Shown here: one piece after another, positions 26,701 to 37,973 of the stretch
How positions within the stretch are numbered: the stretch's first letter is position 1
How the letters are laid out: the number at the start of each line of letters is the position of its first letter
DNA from: Stratiolaelaps scimitus
Lineage: Eukaryota > Arthropoda > Arachnida > Mesostigmata > Laelapidae
DNA: 64,000 nucleotides
Assembly: GCA_019614645.1 (NCBI GenBank)
Contig: JABWDB010000105.1
Span: 124,001-188,000 of the forward strand
Reading direction: 5' to 3'
Program-made: the position numbers and the translations under genes
Notes under the pieces: model-generated
Told to the model about the DNA's origin: nothing
The model's input: only the letters and a program-made list of their open reading frames with translations
The model's database searches: none

Positions 26701-28088
26701 AACCGGGAAACACAAAGTAGTCTTACGGGGCTAAGGCACCCGGCACACGCCTTCCCTAGAAATCGAGGTCATGCCAAGAGATACTCTCAACAAAGGATGG
26801 TTTTCGCAGGTAGAGACGTTTTGTTAACCCCTGCACTGGGCCGGCCCACCTTCGATAGAGATTGAGATATCCCTAGCATTTTCTCCTCTATAAAAAAAGC
26901 TTCACTCAGAACACCTACTCTGCTTGATTTTATTATACAAAGTGCAGAGAAAGAAGAAACCGCAAGAAGTAAGAAGTGGATCAATCCAATGAAATCAAAT
27001 CGATCACACAATAGTTAAAGAAATACTAAAGACATATACTCTAAAACACACACACACACACAAACATACACGCAACTACACACCTGATGCAGCAAGCAAC
27101 AGATGGACTGCGGCAGCAGCAGTAGTATCAGCCTATCGGCTTGATCGACATTGTACCGAAGCCGTTGCTGCCATCGACCCGTGGTTGCCGACTGATCGAA
27201 ACCTCGGTGATCGTCAACTGTCTCTGATACGGAGACGACGACGACAATGAAGATTGTGGCGGAGAAACAAATCCGCATTTATTTTGTGGCCAGTTACGTG
27301 GTAAAGATAACGAACAGGGTTGTATCACCGAGGTTCGCCGCTCTCATCGGCATCGTACAGGAGCATATGGAAGAACGATAGAAAGTAGCCGTGGCCCCGC
27401 AGATGGGGTCACCCAGCAACCAAGCAGTGCCTAATCGAAGACGATGATCGAAGACGAAATGAACCTAAGCTCGCCTCACCTCACACCCCCAGGCCTTCGT
27501 CGATGAGAGCGTCGCGAGGAACACGAAGCCGCACGCTAACCACACGTGTACGTCAACGAGCGTGCGTGCCGGGAGTATGACATCGGGGTGTGACGCATAC
27601 GAAGTGGGTAATGTAAGGAAAATATGAGAGAGAGAGAAAGAGAAAGAAAGAGAGATATATGAAAAGAAAAACACTGGTGAAAAAAACAGTAAAAAAAACA
27701 CAACCCAAAAGACGATTAAAACGACGTGTTCGTGACATGCCACAGTCACTGACACACAGAGACAGGTGGCCAAACATCTCCTCGATTCGGGGTTAGTTAC
27801 GGGGGAGCCGTAACCACTTTGGCCCTATCCGGCGGACGTCCCGCGTTCGGGAGGTCGACCCCGTAGCTGAGTCCCGCATCGGGGTGATGTCTCGTCGTCG
27901 TGGTTTTATAGCGGAAGCGCCGAGAGTGCTGACTGAGTGAGGTGGCTCTGGTGACCAAGCAATCACTGTGAGTGGCCAAGATCCGTGGTGGTAGCCGCCG
28001 CGGTAGCCGATGCGCGGGGAGTAAATGACATGTCGTAAAAAAAAGCGTGCATAAAAATGCGTACGTAATGACGAAAATGATGCACATA

Positions 28089-28136
<48 letters not shown>

Positions 28137-28670
28137 AGAGTAACGATAACAACAACCTCGACAGAAGTGAACTTGCAATGGAAATGTTACGATAATTGCA
28201 ATCGTTACCCGAAAATGTCCAAAAAGCGCGGCATCTACAGCGAGAGAGATAGAGAGAGAGAGAGCAGATACAATGGCACTGATATTGTGTATAGGAGGTG
28301 CCACTGTGGTTCATGGTTTGGGTGGGGCGTGGTGACGTGTTTGAGAGCGAACGCCTATCGTGTCGGATACCGGCGCCGAAGACGCACGATGCTGGGGTTC
28401 TTGCCCTATTGGCCATCAGCTGTACGGCCAATGAGAAGACTGGAAATTCGGTCACACGGTCGTTGGCAAGGATATGCAACACTCGAACAGACACGAGAAT
28501 GGACTGGAATATTCTTCCAATTGTCATTCATTATTATTACGATTATAATAATAATTATTATTATTATTATTATTATTATTGATAATAATAATCACAAGGT
28601 GAGAAGGAGGAAACGTCACCATGACGCAGCGTTGAGATGAAGATGCTGGAGAAAACGATTATATATATGA
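26700..28670. other. Intergenic stretch with simple repeats
   Basis: It contains a (CA)n run at about 27,045-27,062, GA-rich tracts at 27,627-27,660 and 28,241-28,263, a long (AT)n at 28,082-28,133 and a TTA/TAA run at 28,535-28,592. A 244-codon minus frame through 27.8-28.5 kb is an artefact running through the (AT)n tract. No gene is supported. Confidence 0.5.
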
Positions 28671-28725
28671 ATGGAGTACCTTTACAATTACTATTATTGT
28701 TATTATTATTATTATGCATTTCGCA
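28596..28725 (+). repeat. Repeat shared with 54,236-54,365
   Basis: About 130 bp, including CGTCACCATGACG, GAGATGAAGATGCTGGAGAA and a TTA run, recurs at 54,236-54,365 in the same orientation. In both places it lies upstream of a receptor unit (A and C), so it probably marks the left shoulder of the duplicated segment or a repeat carried with it. Confidence 0.65.
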
Positions 28726-28873
28726 TTACTGCTTCAAAATTTCGACTTTACCTTGATTCAATGTATAACAACGACAGCGTCATAATACTGATAGTTATTA
28801 AGAATCGCAATATAAATAAATACTTTCAAAGCCTGAACAAACATGGATCATTATTTTACTATTTATTATCCTG

Positions 28874-29658
28874 AACCTCCAGCTTCCTCCGGAAGCGGCG
28901 TCGCAGGCTACCCTCCCGGTTCGCTTCGGTGGCCTCGGCATCCTCAGTTTACACCGCTTAGCTGACGTTTGCTACGCAGCGTCGCTTACGGCGGTCGCCG
29001 ACATGGTTGCTGACCAAGCTCGCCTCCGGGCTGTCGACAGGCCTGGTGCGGGGGCGTGGCTCCACGCGCTGCCCTCCTCGTCCCTTGGTACTGCTCTAGA
29101 CGATCGCTCCCTCCGCTTCTGTGTGGGCCTCCGCCTCGGGGCCCCTGTGGTTGAGGCCCACAGCTGCGAGCGTTGCGGGGACCCCGTCGCAACGAATGGC
29201 CATCACGGACTCTCGTGCGAGCGCAACGCCGGTCGCCATTCGCGACACACGATGCTTAATGACACGCTCGTGAGGGCCCTCCACTCCGCCGGTATCCCTT
29301 GCACAAGGGAGCCACAGGGCCTCGACACCTCTGACGGGCGCCGCCCTGACGGCCTCACTCTTATCCCCTTCCACATAGGCCAGCACCTTGTTTAGGACGG
29401 CACGGTGGTTGATACTCTAGCACCTTCTTATGTCAACCACTGTGCAACCGCCCCCGGTTACGCGGTAGCGCGTGCGGAGCGGCCCAAGCTAGGGAAGTTC
29501 GCCGCCCTCCAAGCAACCCACCTTTTTTCCCTCCTTGCTTTTGAGACCTTGGGCGGGCACGGTCCTCTCACTGCGAACTTCCTCGAAGGGGTCTACCATA
29601 GGTTGATCCGCGCCACCGGAACCAAGCGCGCAGGTTCCTTCCTTCTGCAATTTAAAAT
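28874..29658 (+). mobile_element. Truncated RLE-type non-LTR retrotransposon copy
   Basis: A degraded copy of the LINE at 37,974-40,085. It starts inside the coding region (LQLPPEAASQATLPVRFGG), has an internal deletion joined at a 5-bp repeat GTTGC after AASLTAVADMVA, and retains the C-terminal zinc-knuckle-like and endonuclease regions (CERCGDPVATNGHHG, RRPDGLTLIPFH). It carries an in-frame stop where the fuller copy encodes Trp. It lacks both ends. Where it sits in unit A, unit B has about 35 bp of unrelated DNA. Confidence 0.75.
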
Positions 29659-31037
29659 TTAGTGTAAAACAACTATATGCTACAAAAGCTTATTCAGGCT
29701 CACAGAACAAACTATTTAGTATCAGGGAGTTGGATAAATCAATCACCGATGGGGACCTTATAAAGACTCTTGTGGTTGACGGAAAACACGTGACCTTCGA
29801 TGTATCACCACTACAACAAAGGACATAAATACGTAAAGGCGATTTCTAATCCTCCTGTCACAGGAGGTCACTACGGCAGGAGGTAGGAAAACATAGAATA
29901 CTTAATAGGGATTATTATTATTATTATACACGAATACCGATCTTACCTGTCTAATCCTAACTGGATGTCGACATCGAATAACTTTATGTACTCAGAATAT
30001 GGAAAGTCCCCAACAAGGATGTACTAGTTGGGTATGCCTAATTCCACCCAAGCAATAGATGGTCAAGCAGAGATTTCGATTCCACGTTATTTCTGTTAGT
30101 ATCTTATCACACCTGTTCATCTCGCTGAGTGATCTGAGGCAAGACCTGTACATGGGTATCGAGGCCACCTGATCTTTAAATAATCGAAAGCTGATCGAAA
30201 TGTTGATTGCTTGGTTCGTGGGCTAACAGTGCTTCGTAGCCAATGGCGACTTCAAAACACCGTCACGGAGGTAAATTCATATCAATAGTGCCGTCGACTT
30301 GACGTTAGGTCTTTTGCGATCGGTTCTCCTTGCTGTCAGGGATAAAGCTACAAGTAACTTGGTAAATTTTTGTACCTTATGGTATTGTTTACCGATGCAT
30401 AAATTCTCATGTGTCATGGAGAAAATATCGTCCCATGATACTGTTCCGCATAAGTTTGAAAGTTAAAGCCAAACAACGCCACTCGTCTATACTGGTAAGT
30501 TCGTTCACAAGGAAACTTGGAGTCAAGGGGTGAAGGATAGTGGATTCACGCTCGCTGGGATCTCGTCACAACTTATAAATACTTTGAATGAGAAGTTTGA
30601 GCATGTATTTACATGTATCAAACTATTTTCTAACATTAAAATGAGGTCTCATTGTATACATTTAAGAAATATTCTCTGAACGTTCAGCGTAGACGTTTAT
30701 CAAGCTGATATCACTGACTTGCAGAGAAAGAACTATGTAATTTTGCAATGTTACACACAATCAGTCTGTTGTAAGATTTCTTGATGATCTGACACAATTG
30801 GCAAAGGGCGTGTTGAATATTTTGAGAGCCGAAAATAGTAGTTTACTATGGCAGAGTTGACCTGAGCCTATTTAGATGCACCGAACCTTTTGTAGTGCCC
30901 GAAATTCAACAAACCTTTAGCAACCTCAAATGTTCTCGACCGGCCATGTCAGAGCAGAAGTTCATGATCAATAAACGGTCATGTTTGAGCCTTAGGTGAT
31001 TGTAGCTTTTTGCAGATATATCATAACGTATTCAAAT

Positions 31038-31299
31038 CACAGTTTTTCGAGCTGACCCTCAGCTGTTCCCCTATCTGACAGGCCTTAGCTCTTAACCTTT
31101 TAGGTATTACTATGAGGACCTGTCGGGGCCACCTTTGCTTATTCTCTTCCTTACCCGTACCTGGCAAGAATCTTCAGGTAATGAAAGATGATAAAGAACT
31201 CCAAAGATTCTCCGCTTCTGACAGGATTTGAACCCAACACACATGTCCCTCCGATCTAGAAGTCCAAGACGCTCACCACTAGTCCATCCAGGGCACAAC
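31038..31299 (-). repeat. tRNA-Arg-derived SINE, family beta (unit A)
   Basis: A 262-bp insertion bounded by 13-bp target duplications AACGTATTCAAAT (31,025-31,037 and 31,300-31,312). On the minus strand it starts with a tRNA-like head containing TTGGACTTCTAG, the anticodon-arm sequence of tRNA-Arg(UCU), and a B box GGTTCAAATCC. It ends at GAAAAACTGTG without a long A tail. A short frame across it is not a gene. Confidence 0.8.
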
Positions 31300-31822
31300 A
31301 ACGTATTCAAATAAATGTGTTACATAATCACTTATATTAATGACTACCCTCGTCTGTCGAAAATCAACCCGAGGAGAATTATAAGGAACTTTATGACAAT
31401 CACAGGCACCATCCCTCTCTTATACAAGGTGTCCTTCACTGTGGATTATAATTACTTCAAGGATTTATCAGGAAGGAGATTTTGCTGTACCAATTGAACA
31501 TTTCTCCCATAAACGTGCGCTGGGGCAAGATTTTCGAGCTGACACAGGTCATTCTATGACGATCACTAAAACATCACAGATTGTATGTTTCGTTAGTGAT
31601 GCATATTTTCTCGCACTGGAAAAAGATCTGTTTGCTATATTTTCTTAATTTTTTATTTTTATTGGTCTCTTTACTGTGGCAATTGACGTACTTTCTCTAT
31701 AATAGAAAGGTCTGCTGTGCCCGTCCTACTCAAATTTTGTCTATACCCAACCTTAAGGTTTTCCTTATACATAACAAACCACGCATTGCCTCTACTAAGC
31801 ATTCCTTGTTTTTCTTAATCAG

Positions 31823-31923
31823 GACAACGATGGTGATGCTATGATGCCAGGAGAGTCAGACCCCGTCAAAGATCGATACCTGAGAGTTCCGGGAGTTCCG
31901 ACCATTCGTACCCGATTAATTAG
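31823..31923 (+). other. Invariant open block upstream of receptor A (possible exon)
   Basis: A 101-bp stretch preceded by TTCTTAATCAG and followed by GTGTTG, so shaped like an internal exon. It is open in one frame (GDAMMPGESDPVKDRYLRVP within it). The same block in units B (about 41,779-41,879) and C (about 56,052-56,152) looks identical by eye, while flanking bases differ. Its end phase would fit an acceptor-like TTAAG just before the receptor ATG. This is a candidate only. Confidence 0.4.
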
Positions 31924-32000
31924 GTGTTGTCGATATCGTTAAGCTCAGCCCGTGTCGCATCTGGAAAAACCTCGGTCGATCGTTAGTAATAATAGCGAAT

Positions 32001-32033
32001 TTTTTTTTTTTTTTTTAAAGGGGGGTGTTGGCA
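32001..32033 (-). repeat. 5'-truncated SINE gamma tail
   Basis: A T-run followed by AAAGGGGGGTGTTGGCA, which is the reverse complement of the last bases and A tail of the SINE at 49,176-49,745. It is flanked by 14-bp target duplications AATAATAGCGAATT (31,988-32,001 and 32,034-32,047). Units B and C have a single uninterrupted copy of this target, so the insertion is specific to unit A. Confidence 0.8.
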
Positions 32034-32440
32034 AATAATAGCGAATTACCTTCGAAACATTTCCACACGACGCACCTCCATTATTAGGAACTATACGAGT
32101 GGTATGATTATCAGCTTCATGGTTCACATCATCTGGCCTCATAAGAAATCGAAGTCCACTGTTCGACGTCTTCACGCGACCTGTCTAACTCCTACTCACA
32201 GGTTTAAGGTTCGTGCGTCGGCTTTCTGACATAGGACTTTTTACTGGGGTGCTCTTTAGCCATACTGAAGTGAATCCACTTAGAAAACTGTGCTCCGACA
32301 GTTTAGTCGACCAAAAACTGTGCTCCCCATAGTCAACCCCCCACAAACTCTATTTACCCCAATTTATGATCCACAATCACCTGTAACATTTTCGTTCAAT
32401 TGTGAAATTATTGTGTGGGCTATCTCGATTAAGAACAATT

Positions 32441-34219
32441 ATGGGCGCTAGCGGCATTGTACTTTTCCACAACATTCTGTCATTGTTCGCATCTGTATGG
32501 TGCGTGAGTGAGTCCCCAGTTTCAGATAGTTTCCCGTTATCACTGGAGTGGATCGACCAGTTCACGATTCAACGAGGCGTCCGTCCACAAGATGCGACAC
32601 TTCTCGTCATTGGGTCCTGCTTTGGTGAGTTCAGCAGTCGCAGACGGGTCGACTCCACTCAATATGGATATCAGTATAGCGTGCTGCTGATTCGTCCTAC
32701 CGCGCAAATGGCGAATCTCGAAACAGAAAGAAAAGTACTTATAATGACTAGATCCCAATCGCGGCCACTGGTCGTATTTCCGTGTTGCGAAATACTCACT
32801 GTTGGGCACCTCTGGAGTCCATTCGATCTCCTGGCAGACGTCCGATCCCAAGTGTTGTTCATTATAAATGCGTTTGGGAGATCTTGGTACGAGGGCCATG
32901 CATACGCTTCAGTTAAATCCGAAGGAATTATAATGCATGACCATGTGCTGGTGGACCAGTTTATCACCCAAAAAGTCACATCTACAGGACAGCGATTAAC
33001 TCCATTAATCGACACCAGAATACCATGGCAATTCAATCGAGTTATTGCCGATCCAGTTCTTTCTTTGCCTTGGATATTTATCGATCTCTTCATGGATCCA
33101 CATGATCATCGAAATCGAACTCTAGATACAGTTAGGGTCCAACTGGAAATACATACAATGGCAGATTTGTTCTATCATTTTCCAATGCCTACGACTTGGA
33201 ATTACGTATTTCCTGTGGATTGTCTTACCCCATTAGGCATCGTTCAACCTTCGGAAGCTGCGTTTGTGCAATCATTGGATGCCTCCTTGTGCTTACTGAT
33301 ATTGCTCACCGTTTTTGTCGTTGTCTCTTTGGCATCGAACGGACTCGCCGAGCACCGTTCGTTGCTACAGGATCTGCTAATTAGCACTTTCACAGCGCAT
33401 CCAATTAATGTTGGACATCTAATCGCCAGCCGCTATTTCACAAGTCGATTAATACCCCTTTATCTGTTCATCATCATGTATCAACTTGTGCTACTGAACG
33501 TCTATAAAAATTTCGTCGCTGTTGACTTTATGGAACCGAACAACGACATCCTTAACTGGCAGTTTCACTCCCACGATTTTTTTATACCGTATGGGTATAA
33601 AGGAAAATATATTCGGGGCGCTGTGTATGATAATGTATATCACAAATTAATGTTCTGCTCAAATCAAGCGGAGGAAATTCGTTACAATTTGGCAATCCCA
33701 CTTAAAAAGAAACGACAAGGAGATGCTACTGTAACGTTGACATATGCGCCCTTCTTCCATACAGCTCCTCGGGTATATTTCAAACTTGCTGAAACTATTT
33801 CCAGCAGGGTATTACTAAGCATGCAAAGGTACGGCCTCTTCCCTATGTTACCAGCAACCGTAGGACAAAGGGGTGTTTCGGACAAGCAGAAATACACCCG
33901 TAACCGTATGGCGGCCGATTTTCTACTCCAGCATATAAATAGGACTTGCCGTTATAGGGGTTATAAACATAGGCCGACCGACGGTTGGCTAGCCCACAGA
34001 GAAGTACTTGACTCATATCACGTACTCACAGATTTCCAGGATGTAGCTGATGTTTTCAGAATGGCTCATCTTTATAAGACAATCAGAGTTTGCATTCTCG
34101 TTGTACTTATCGGAGTGCTCAGTTTTGGTCTGGAACTTTTTAATGACTTTGCTGTCCACCAACGTGGCAGATTAAACAAGAAGCTAGGTATCTACATTAG
34201 TAACCGCCGTCACCATTGA
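32441..34219 (+). CDS. Divergent ionotropic receptor (IR-like), copy A
   Basis: A single-exon frame of 592 residues; I chose the ATG at 32,441 because it opens a signal-peptide-like stretch (MGASGIVLFHNILSLFASVW). There follows an extracellular part (~25-275), membrane helix M1 (~278-300, LLILLTVFVVVSLASNG), a pore-like re-entrant segment (~305-325), a second helix (~335-357, RLIPLYLFIIMYQLVLLNVY) ending in the YKNF that matches the Y-Q motif of insect IRs, another extracellular part, and a last helix near 546-567 (RVCILVVLIGVLSFGLELF) with a short basic tail. This is the layout of ionotropic-receptor chemoreceptors without an amino-terminal domain, ligand-gated cation channels of the plasma membrane. 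Ligand residues cannot be assigned. Copy B is the closest paralogue. AT-rich AATAAA-type sequence follows the stop. An unrelated three-helix receptor is less likely. Confidence 0.75.
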   Translation: MGASGIVLFHNILSLFASVWCVSESPVSDSFPLSLEWIDQFTIQRGVRPQDATLLVIGSCFGEFSSRRRVDSTQYGYQYSVLLIRPTAQMANLETERKVLIMTRSQSRPLVVFPCCEILTVGHLWSPFDLLADVRSQVLFIINAFGRSWYEGHAYASVKSEGIIMHDHVLVDQFITQKVTSTGQRLTPLIDTRIPWQFNRVIADPVLSLPWIFIDLFMDPHDHRNRTLDTVRVQLEIHTMADLFYHFPMPTTWNYVFPVDCLTPLGIVQPSEAAFVQSLDASLCLLILLTVFVVVSLASNGLAEHRSLLQDLLISTFTAHPINVGHLIASRYFTSRLIPLYLFIIMYQLVLLNVYKNFVAVDFMEPNNDILNWQFHSHDFFIPYGYKGKYIRGAVYDNVYHKLMFCSNQAEEIRYNLAIPLKKKRQGDATVTLTYAPFFHTAPRVYFKLAETISSRVLLSMQRYGLFPMLPATVGQRGVSDKQKYTRNRMAADFLLQHINRTCRYRGYKHRPTDGWLAHREVLDSYHVLTDFQDVADVFRMAHLYKTIRVCILVVLIGVLSFGLELFNDFAVHQRGRLNKKLGIYISNRRHH

Positions 34220-34539
34220 GAATGTTCAGACGACCTGATCCTTCGGTGGCGTTGACCACCACGGTGTGGAACAGATTCTCAAAATAAAAATAAATAATAA
34301 AATAAAACAAAAAAGAGGCACCTCTTTGGTGCTCTCGGTGGTAGCATATGTATTTTCGAAGGATTTGCATCATAATTGCATCGAATACTTAATCAAAACA
34401 AACTCGAGCTTGGACTTGAAGCTGAGGACCGGAAAAACTTTAGGCATTTGTTTTAAGTACGAAAGTGGGGAAGCCATCATCCGCTGCAATTTTTGGCAGT
34501 TCATAATGAACACGGACTTCGGGAGAATGCGAGAAACCT

Positions 34540-35720
34540 AAGAATAACTAACATAGTCTTGCAACACAGCCCGGGTGAACCTTGAAGAGTGTCCTCTGGC
34601 CCATTATCTTAAAGGCTCTACCCAAGGCGAAGTTCCAACGTATTTGATAAGAATCATTTTAGTGTATTTAAAACGCAGAAAGATAAACACCGTAGGAACT
34701 GATTTTCTAATGGCGGCAGGGGACAATTACAGGCCTCCCACTCTAGGTGGAACTATAAGAGTACGCAGATGACCTCGCTGTCACAGCTCGAGTCCGAGCA
34801 CCTGAAAACTGGATGCGCGCAAACGGATTGACCTTGGCTCCATCAAATAGGGAGGCAATCCTCCACATAGGCAAGACAAAGCCCTAGTGATCAACCTCTT
34901 CCTTGAACGGGAACAAATAAAGATCGCGGACACTGGGTGCACTTAGACAGAGGAATCTTAGGCACACCCCATATCAAGCAATGCACAACAAAGGCAACAA
35001 AAGCACGATCGGCCTCATTGAAATTATATCTAACACAAGTTGACGAAAGGGAGAGCAAACGAGGATTACTTTGTCTGTAGATAAGATTACAGGTTTTCTT
35101 CGGAGAACCTATATGGGCTTCTCCGATTACTAAGAAAACCTAGAAAAAGAACCTGCTTCGCAAAACAGAGACAGTACTGGAACTAAGACCACCATAGGCT
35201 TGCCGAACAATTTGTACCTCGGCCACCTTGGTGTTAGCGGAGACAATACCTTGCGACATGAAGGTGGCAGAAAGGAAAAACAATGGGAAGATCCAAAGAG
35301 GGAGGCAACAGAAGCGTGGTCAGAAGCAAGAGTGACTTGGCAAGCCGAATGGGACGCGATTCCAACTGGAGCCCGCGGGTCAACAGTGACGGAGGCTGCG
35401 TGGAATTCTCTCTGCGTGGATCGACAAGATCCGGGAAATTTTCTTAGTCTTAACACATATCATCATATGTGAAGCAGGGCGTGAAGATAGCCCCACTCAC
35501 ACTCTAACGAAATGCAAAGCTTCAGAAAATGTTAGGTAGTCTCATCCAAGAGACGAAGATAGAGAGTTAATAGGACGTAGCATACTCAACTTCGTATGCT
35601 TCACATCAGATAACACGGAACGCGGGCTTCAAGAAGAAACCTTTGAGAGGGAATTCATACTTGAAAAGGATTGACTCCAGGATCAGATGGCTGATGAATG
35701 AGTAGCACAACTCCTAACAG
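34540..35720 (+). mobile_element. R1-like LINE fragment in unit A
   Basis: A plus-strand remnant of the same LINE family as the minus copies at 22.4 and 61.9 kb. It encodes broken reverse-transcriptase sequence (ECPLAHYLKGSTQGEVPTYL, then NGLTLAPS-type sequence) and, at 35,200-35,470, the W-rich C-terminal region (TWQAEWDAIPTGARGSTVTE). Unit B keeps a shorter version. Confidence 0.7.
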
Positions 35721-36509
35721 CACAATGGAAGCAATCAGCAGGTTTAGTCAGTCGGGTTCATGTGGATGCGGCTGAACATGTCTCCGTTGTCGAAATAATC
35801 GTCTTTAGGAGAGGTGGGGGACTGGTCAGGATTCAACTCTCTTCCCTTTTATTCAACTAACGCGGTGGCAACGAATGAATGCATTGTTGGCACACATCGG
35901 GCGATTGAACAATTACGAGCCGCGACACGAACAAATGTTTTACAAGAGGGGTTGATCTGACCTTTATGGCAGGAGTCTGTCACACAGCACCTAGGGAAAT
36001 ACCGTCAAGTGAGGCTAGCTCTGCACGCGCATTGTCCATCACAAAAAAGCAAGGCAACAGTACAAGTACAGGGACACTACAACGAAATCGAATATCCATA
36101 ATCAGGTATTTAATAATCGGACATAAGCTGCCTACCCTCAATGACCCTGCTGACCCGGTTGTTTCTACAAAAAAAGTCATCATTTGCAGAAACCTCATGC
36201 TGTTACCTTGGGGAGTCCTTAGCTTTTTTCACCCAACGCTGGGCCCACGAGCATTCGTACCATGTTTGCACAATGTTTGTATTCCACGATATATACACGA
36301 TTATATCCTAATTACACGATTCTATATTTAGCTAACCAACAAACTTATTGATTGATTAATCTCGTGATACATTATGAATAAGCAGTTGCCCTATGGTGGA
36401 TAGATCGATGATTCTCGATTTTCAAAAAAAAATATTTAATGTATGCTTTCAAATCGATTTAAAATGGATTGTAAAATTTAAAATAAAATTACTCCAATGA
36501 ACATATGCA

Positions 36510-36740
36510 TATTTATTTGACGTTATTCATTAGGGATTGTATACTTTATTCACTACCACACTGTCCAGTTTGTGGGTTGTTGTTCTTGTTGCCCGCGAAG
36601 TGGACAACCAATTTCAATTTGATTAATCATAAAAACGAACACTCTCATTGTTTGGTGAGAAGTCTCTTTTTATTCACTCATAAAAAAGCTTAATAGCTTT
36701 TTTACTACAGCTGACAATGGATGAACAGAGCACATTAGTT
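36510..36740 (+). repeat. Repeat inverted relative to 59,480-59,705
   Basis: Its reverse complement is recognisable at 59,480-59,705: shared landmarks include GTTATTCATT, CACTGTCC plus GTTTGTGG, and TTTCAATTTGATTAATC. It flanks the receptor units and lies beside a mariner remnant here and a Tc1-like remnant there. Confidence 0.55.
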
Positions 36741-36741
36741 A

Positions 36742-37640
36742 TTAGGTTGTCCTATAGGTTCCAGCGCTTTTTTTCTTAAGGAAAAACTGCCTTTGCGAGC
36801 ACACTATCCAAACCAATTAATTTCTGATTACTCTCCGGCACCATTTACAACCTCCTCCCTCCTATCAGCCAATTTTTTATGGCAGCTTGCCAGAATTTTT
36901 CACTTTTGCTCGTGAAGAAGTTACCGAGCCACATTTTGAGACCCTCTTCAGTGTCAAGTGTATGACCACTAAGATTGTTTGCCAGCTAACAGAAAAGGTA
37001 GTAGTCTGTCGGGAACAGGTCCGGCGAATACGGTGGGTGCAAGAAAACCTCCCATTCACTCACTAGGAGAGCCTCCTTGACGATTTTAGAGGTGAGGGAC
37101 CTAGGATCGTGGTGCAGTAGAATGATTTGGCCTTGCTTCTTGGGGCTTTTCTCGGGGACAGCTTGATTTCTCGATACAACTGGGCTAGATCAACATCTTT
37201 GTTGACCGTTTTTAATTCTCAACCATTTCCCAGTGTATCAGTTTTTTCGCTCAATTCGTGCGGAAGGCAACACCCAAGTTTCTGTACAAATCCCCCTTCG
37301 AATTAAGGTGGTTGACGATAGTCGGGTGGCTCCAACCCATCTCAACGGCCAACTCTTGACTAGTTTGGCCGCCATCTTCCTTCAAAAGCGCCTTGAGACA
37401 TCCAAAACGCCAAATTTGAACTTGGGAACTATTCTTGAGCGATCCTTACATTAGTAGAGTCCGCACCGTACATAGAACATATGTCCTGTGTTGCCTCGGC
37501 AGCTTTTTGTCCTCTGCGAAAGGCGAAGAAGAGCAAGTGTCGAAATGCATATTTCTTCGACTTGCAACATCCATGTTTGGAGCCGCAAATTGATTGTAGT
37601 TTTGATTAAGAGTAGGCGCTATATAAATAAATACTTTTAA
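36742..37640 (-). mobile_element. Internally deleted mariner element
   Basis: Minus-strand transposase pieces in the expected order, across several frames: an N-terminal start near 37,595 (MDVASRRNMHF), helix-turn-helix residues (ELAVEMGWSHPTIVNHLNS), then HPPYSPDL near 37,040 and the C-terminal FFTSKSEKFWQAAI region. Most of the catalytic middle is missing. A TTAGGTTGTCC terminus is present at 36,742; the partner terminus was not found. Confidence 0.75.
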
Positions 37641-37973
37641 AGCCTGAACAAACATGGGTCATTATTTTACTAGTGTTTGATAACACAAATAACATTAATC
37701 TAATATTTAGTATAAAACAACTATATGCTACAAAAGCTTATTCAGGCTCACAGAACAAACTATTTAGTATCAGGGAGTTGGATAAATCAATCACCGATGG
37801 GGACCTTATAAAGACTCTCGTGGTTGACGGAAAACACGTGGCCTTCGATGTATCACCACTACAACAAAGGACATAAATCGTAAAGGCGATTTCTAATTCT
37901 CCTGTCACAGGAGGTCACTACGATAGAAGGTAGGAAAACATAGAATACTTAATAGGGATTATTATTATTATTA

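Larger units (their letters stand above)
29650..36505 (+). repeat. Segmental duplication unit A
   Basis: It matches 37,695-46,205 (unit B) almost throughout, with the same order: upstream block, SINE beta, receptor gene, R1-like LINE piece, AT-rich 3' flank. Differences are indels: unit B carries the RLE LINE and a short insertion near 45.3 kb, while unit A carries a SINE gamma tail at 32.0 kb. The start codons of receptors A and B are 9,889 bp apart. Confidence 0.85.

Noticed and set aside
27793..28527. 244-codon minus-strand open frame
   Set aside because: It runs through a long (AT)n tract translated as YIYIYI and GA repeats, with no recognised motif or splice support.
28535..28592. TTA/TAA runs considered as a CRISPR-like or telomeric array
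   Set aside because: Simple trinucleotide repeats without unique spacers in eukaryotic DNA; microsatellites.
31190..31299. A possible tRNA-Arg gene on the minus strand
   Set aside because: The anticodon stem and acceptor stem do not pair, and the sequence is bounded by target duplications as the head of a SINE.
34266..34541. 91-codon frame after receptor A, partly shared with unit B
   Set aside because: Its presence in both units reflects recent duplication; it has no recognised domain and starts in the receptor's AT-rich 3' flank.
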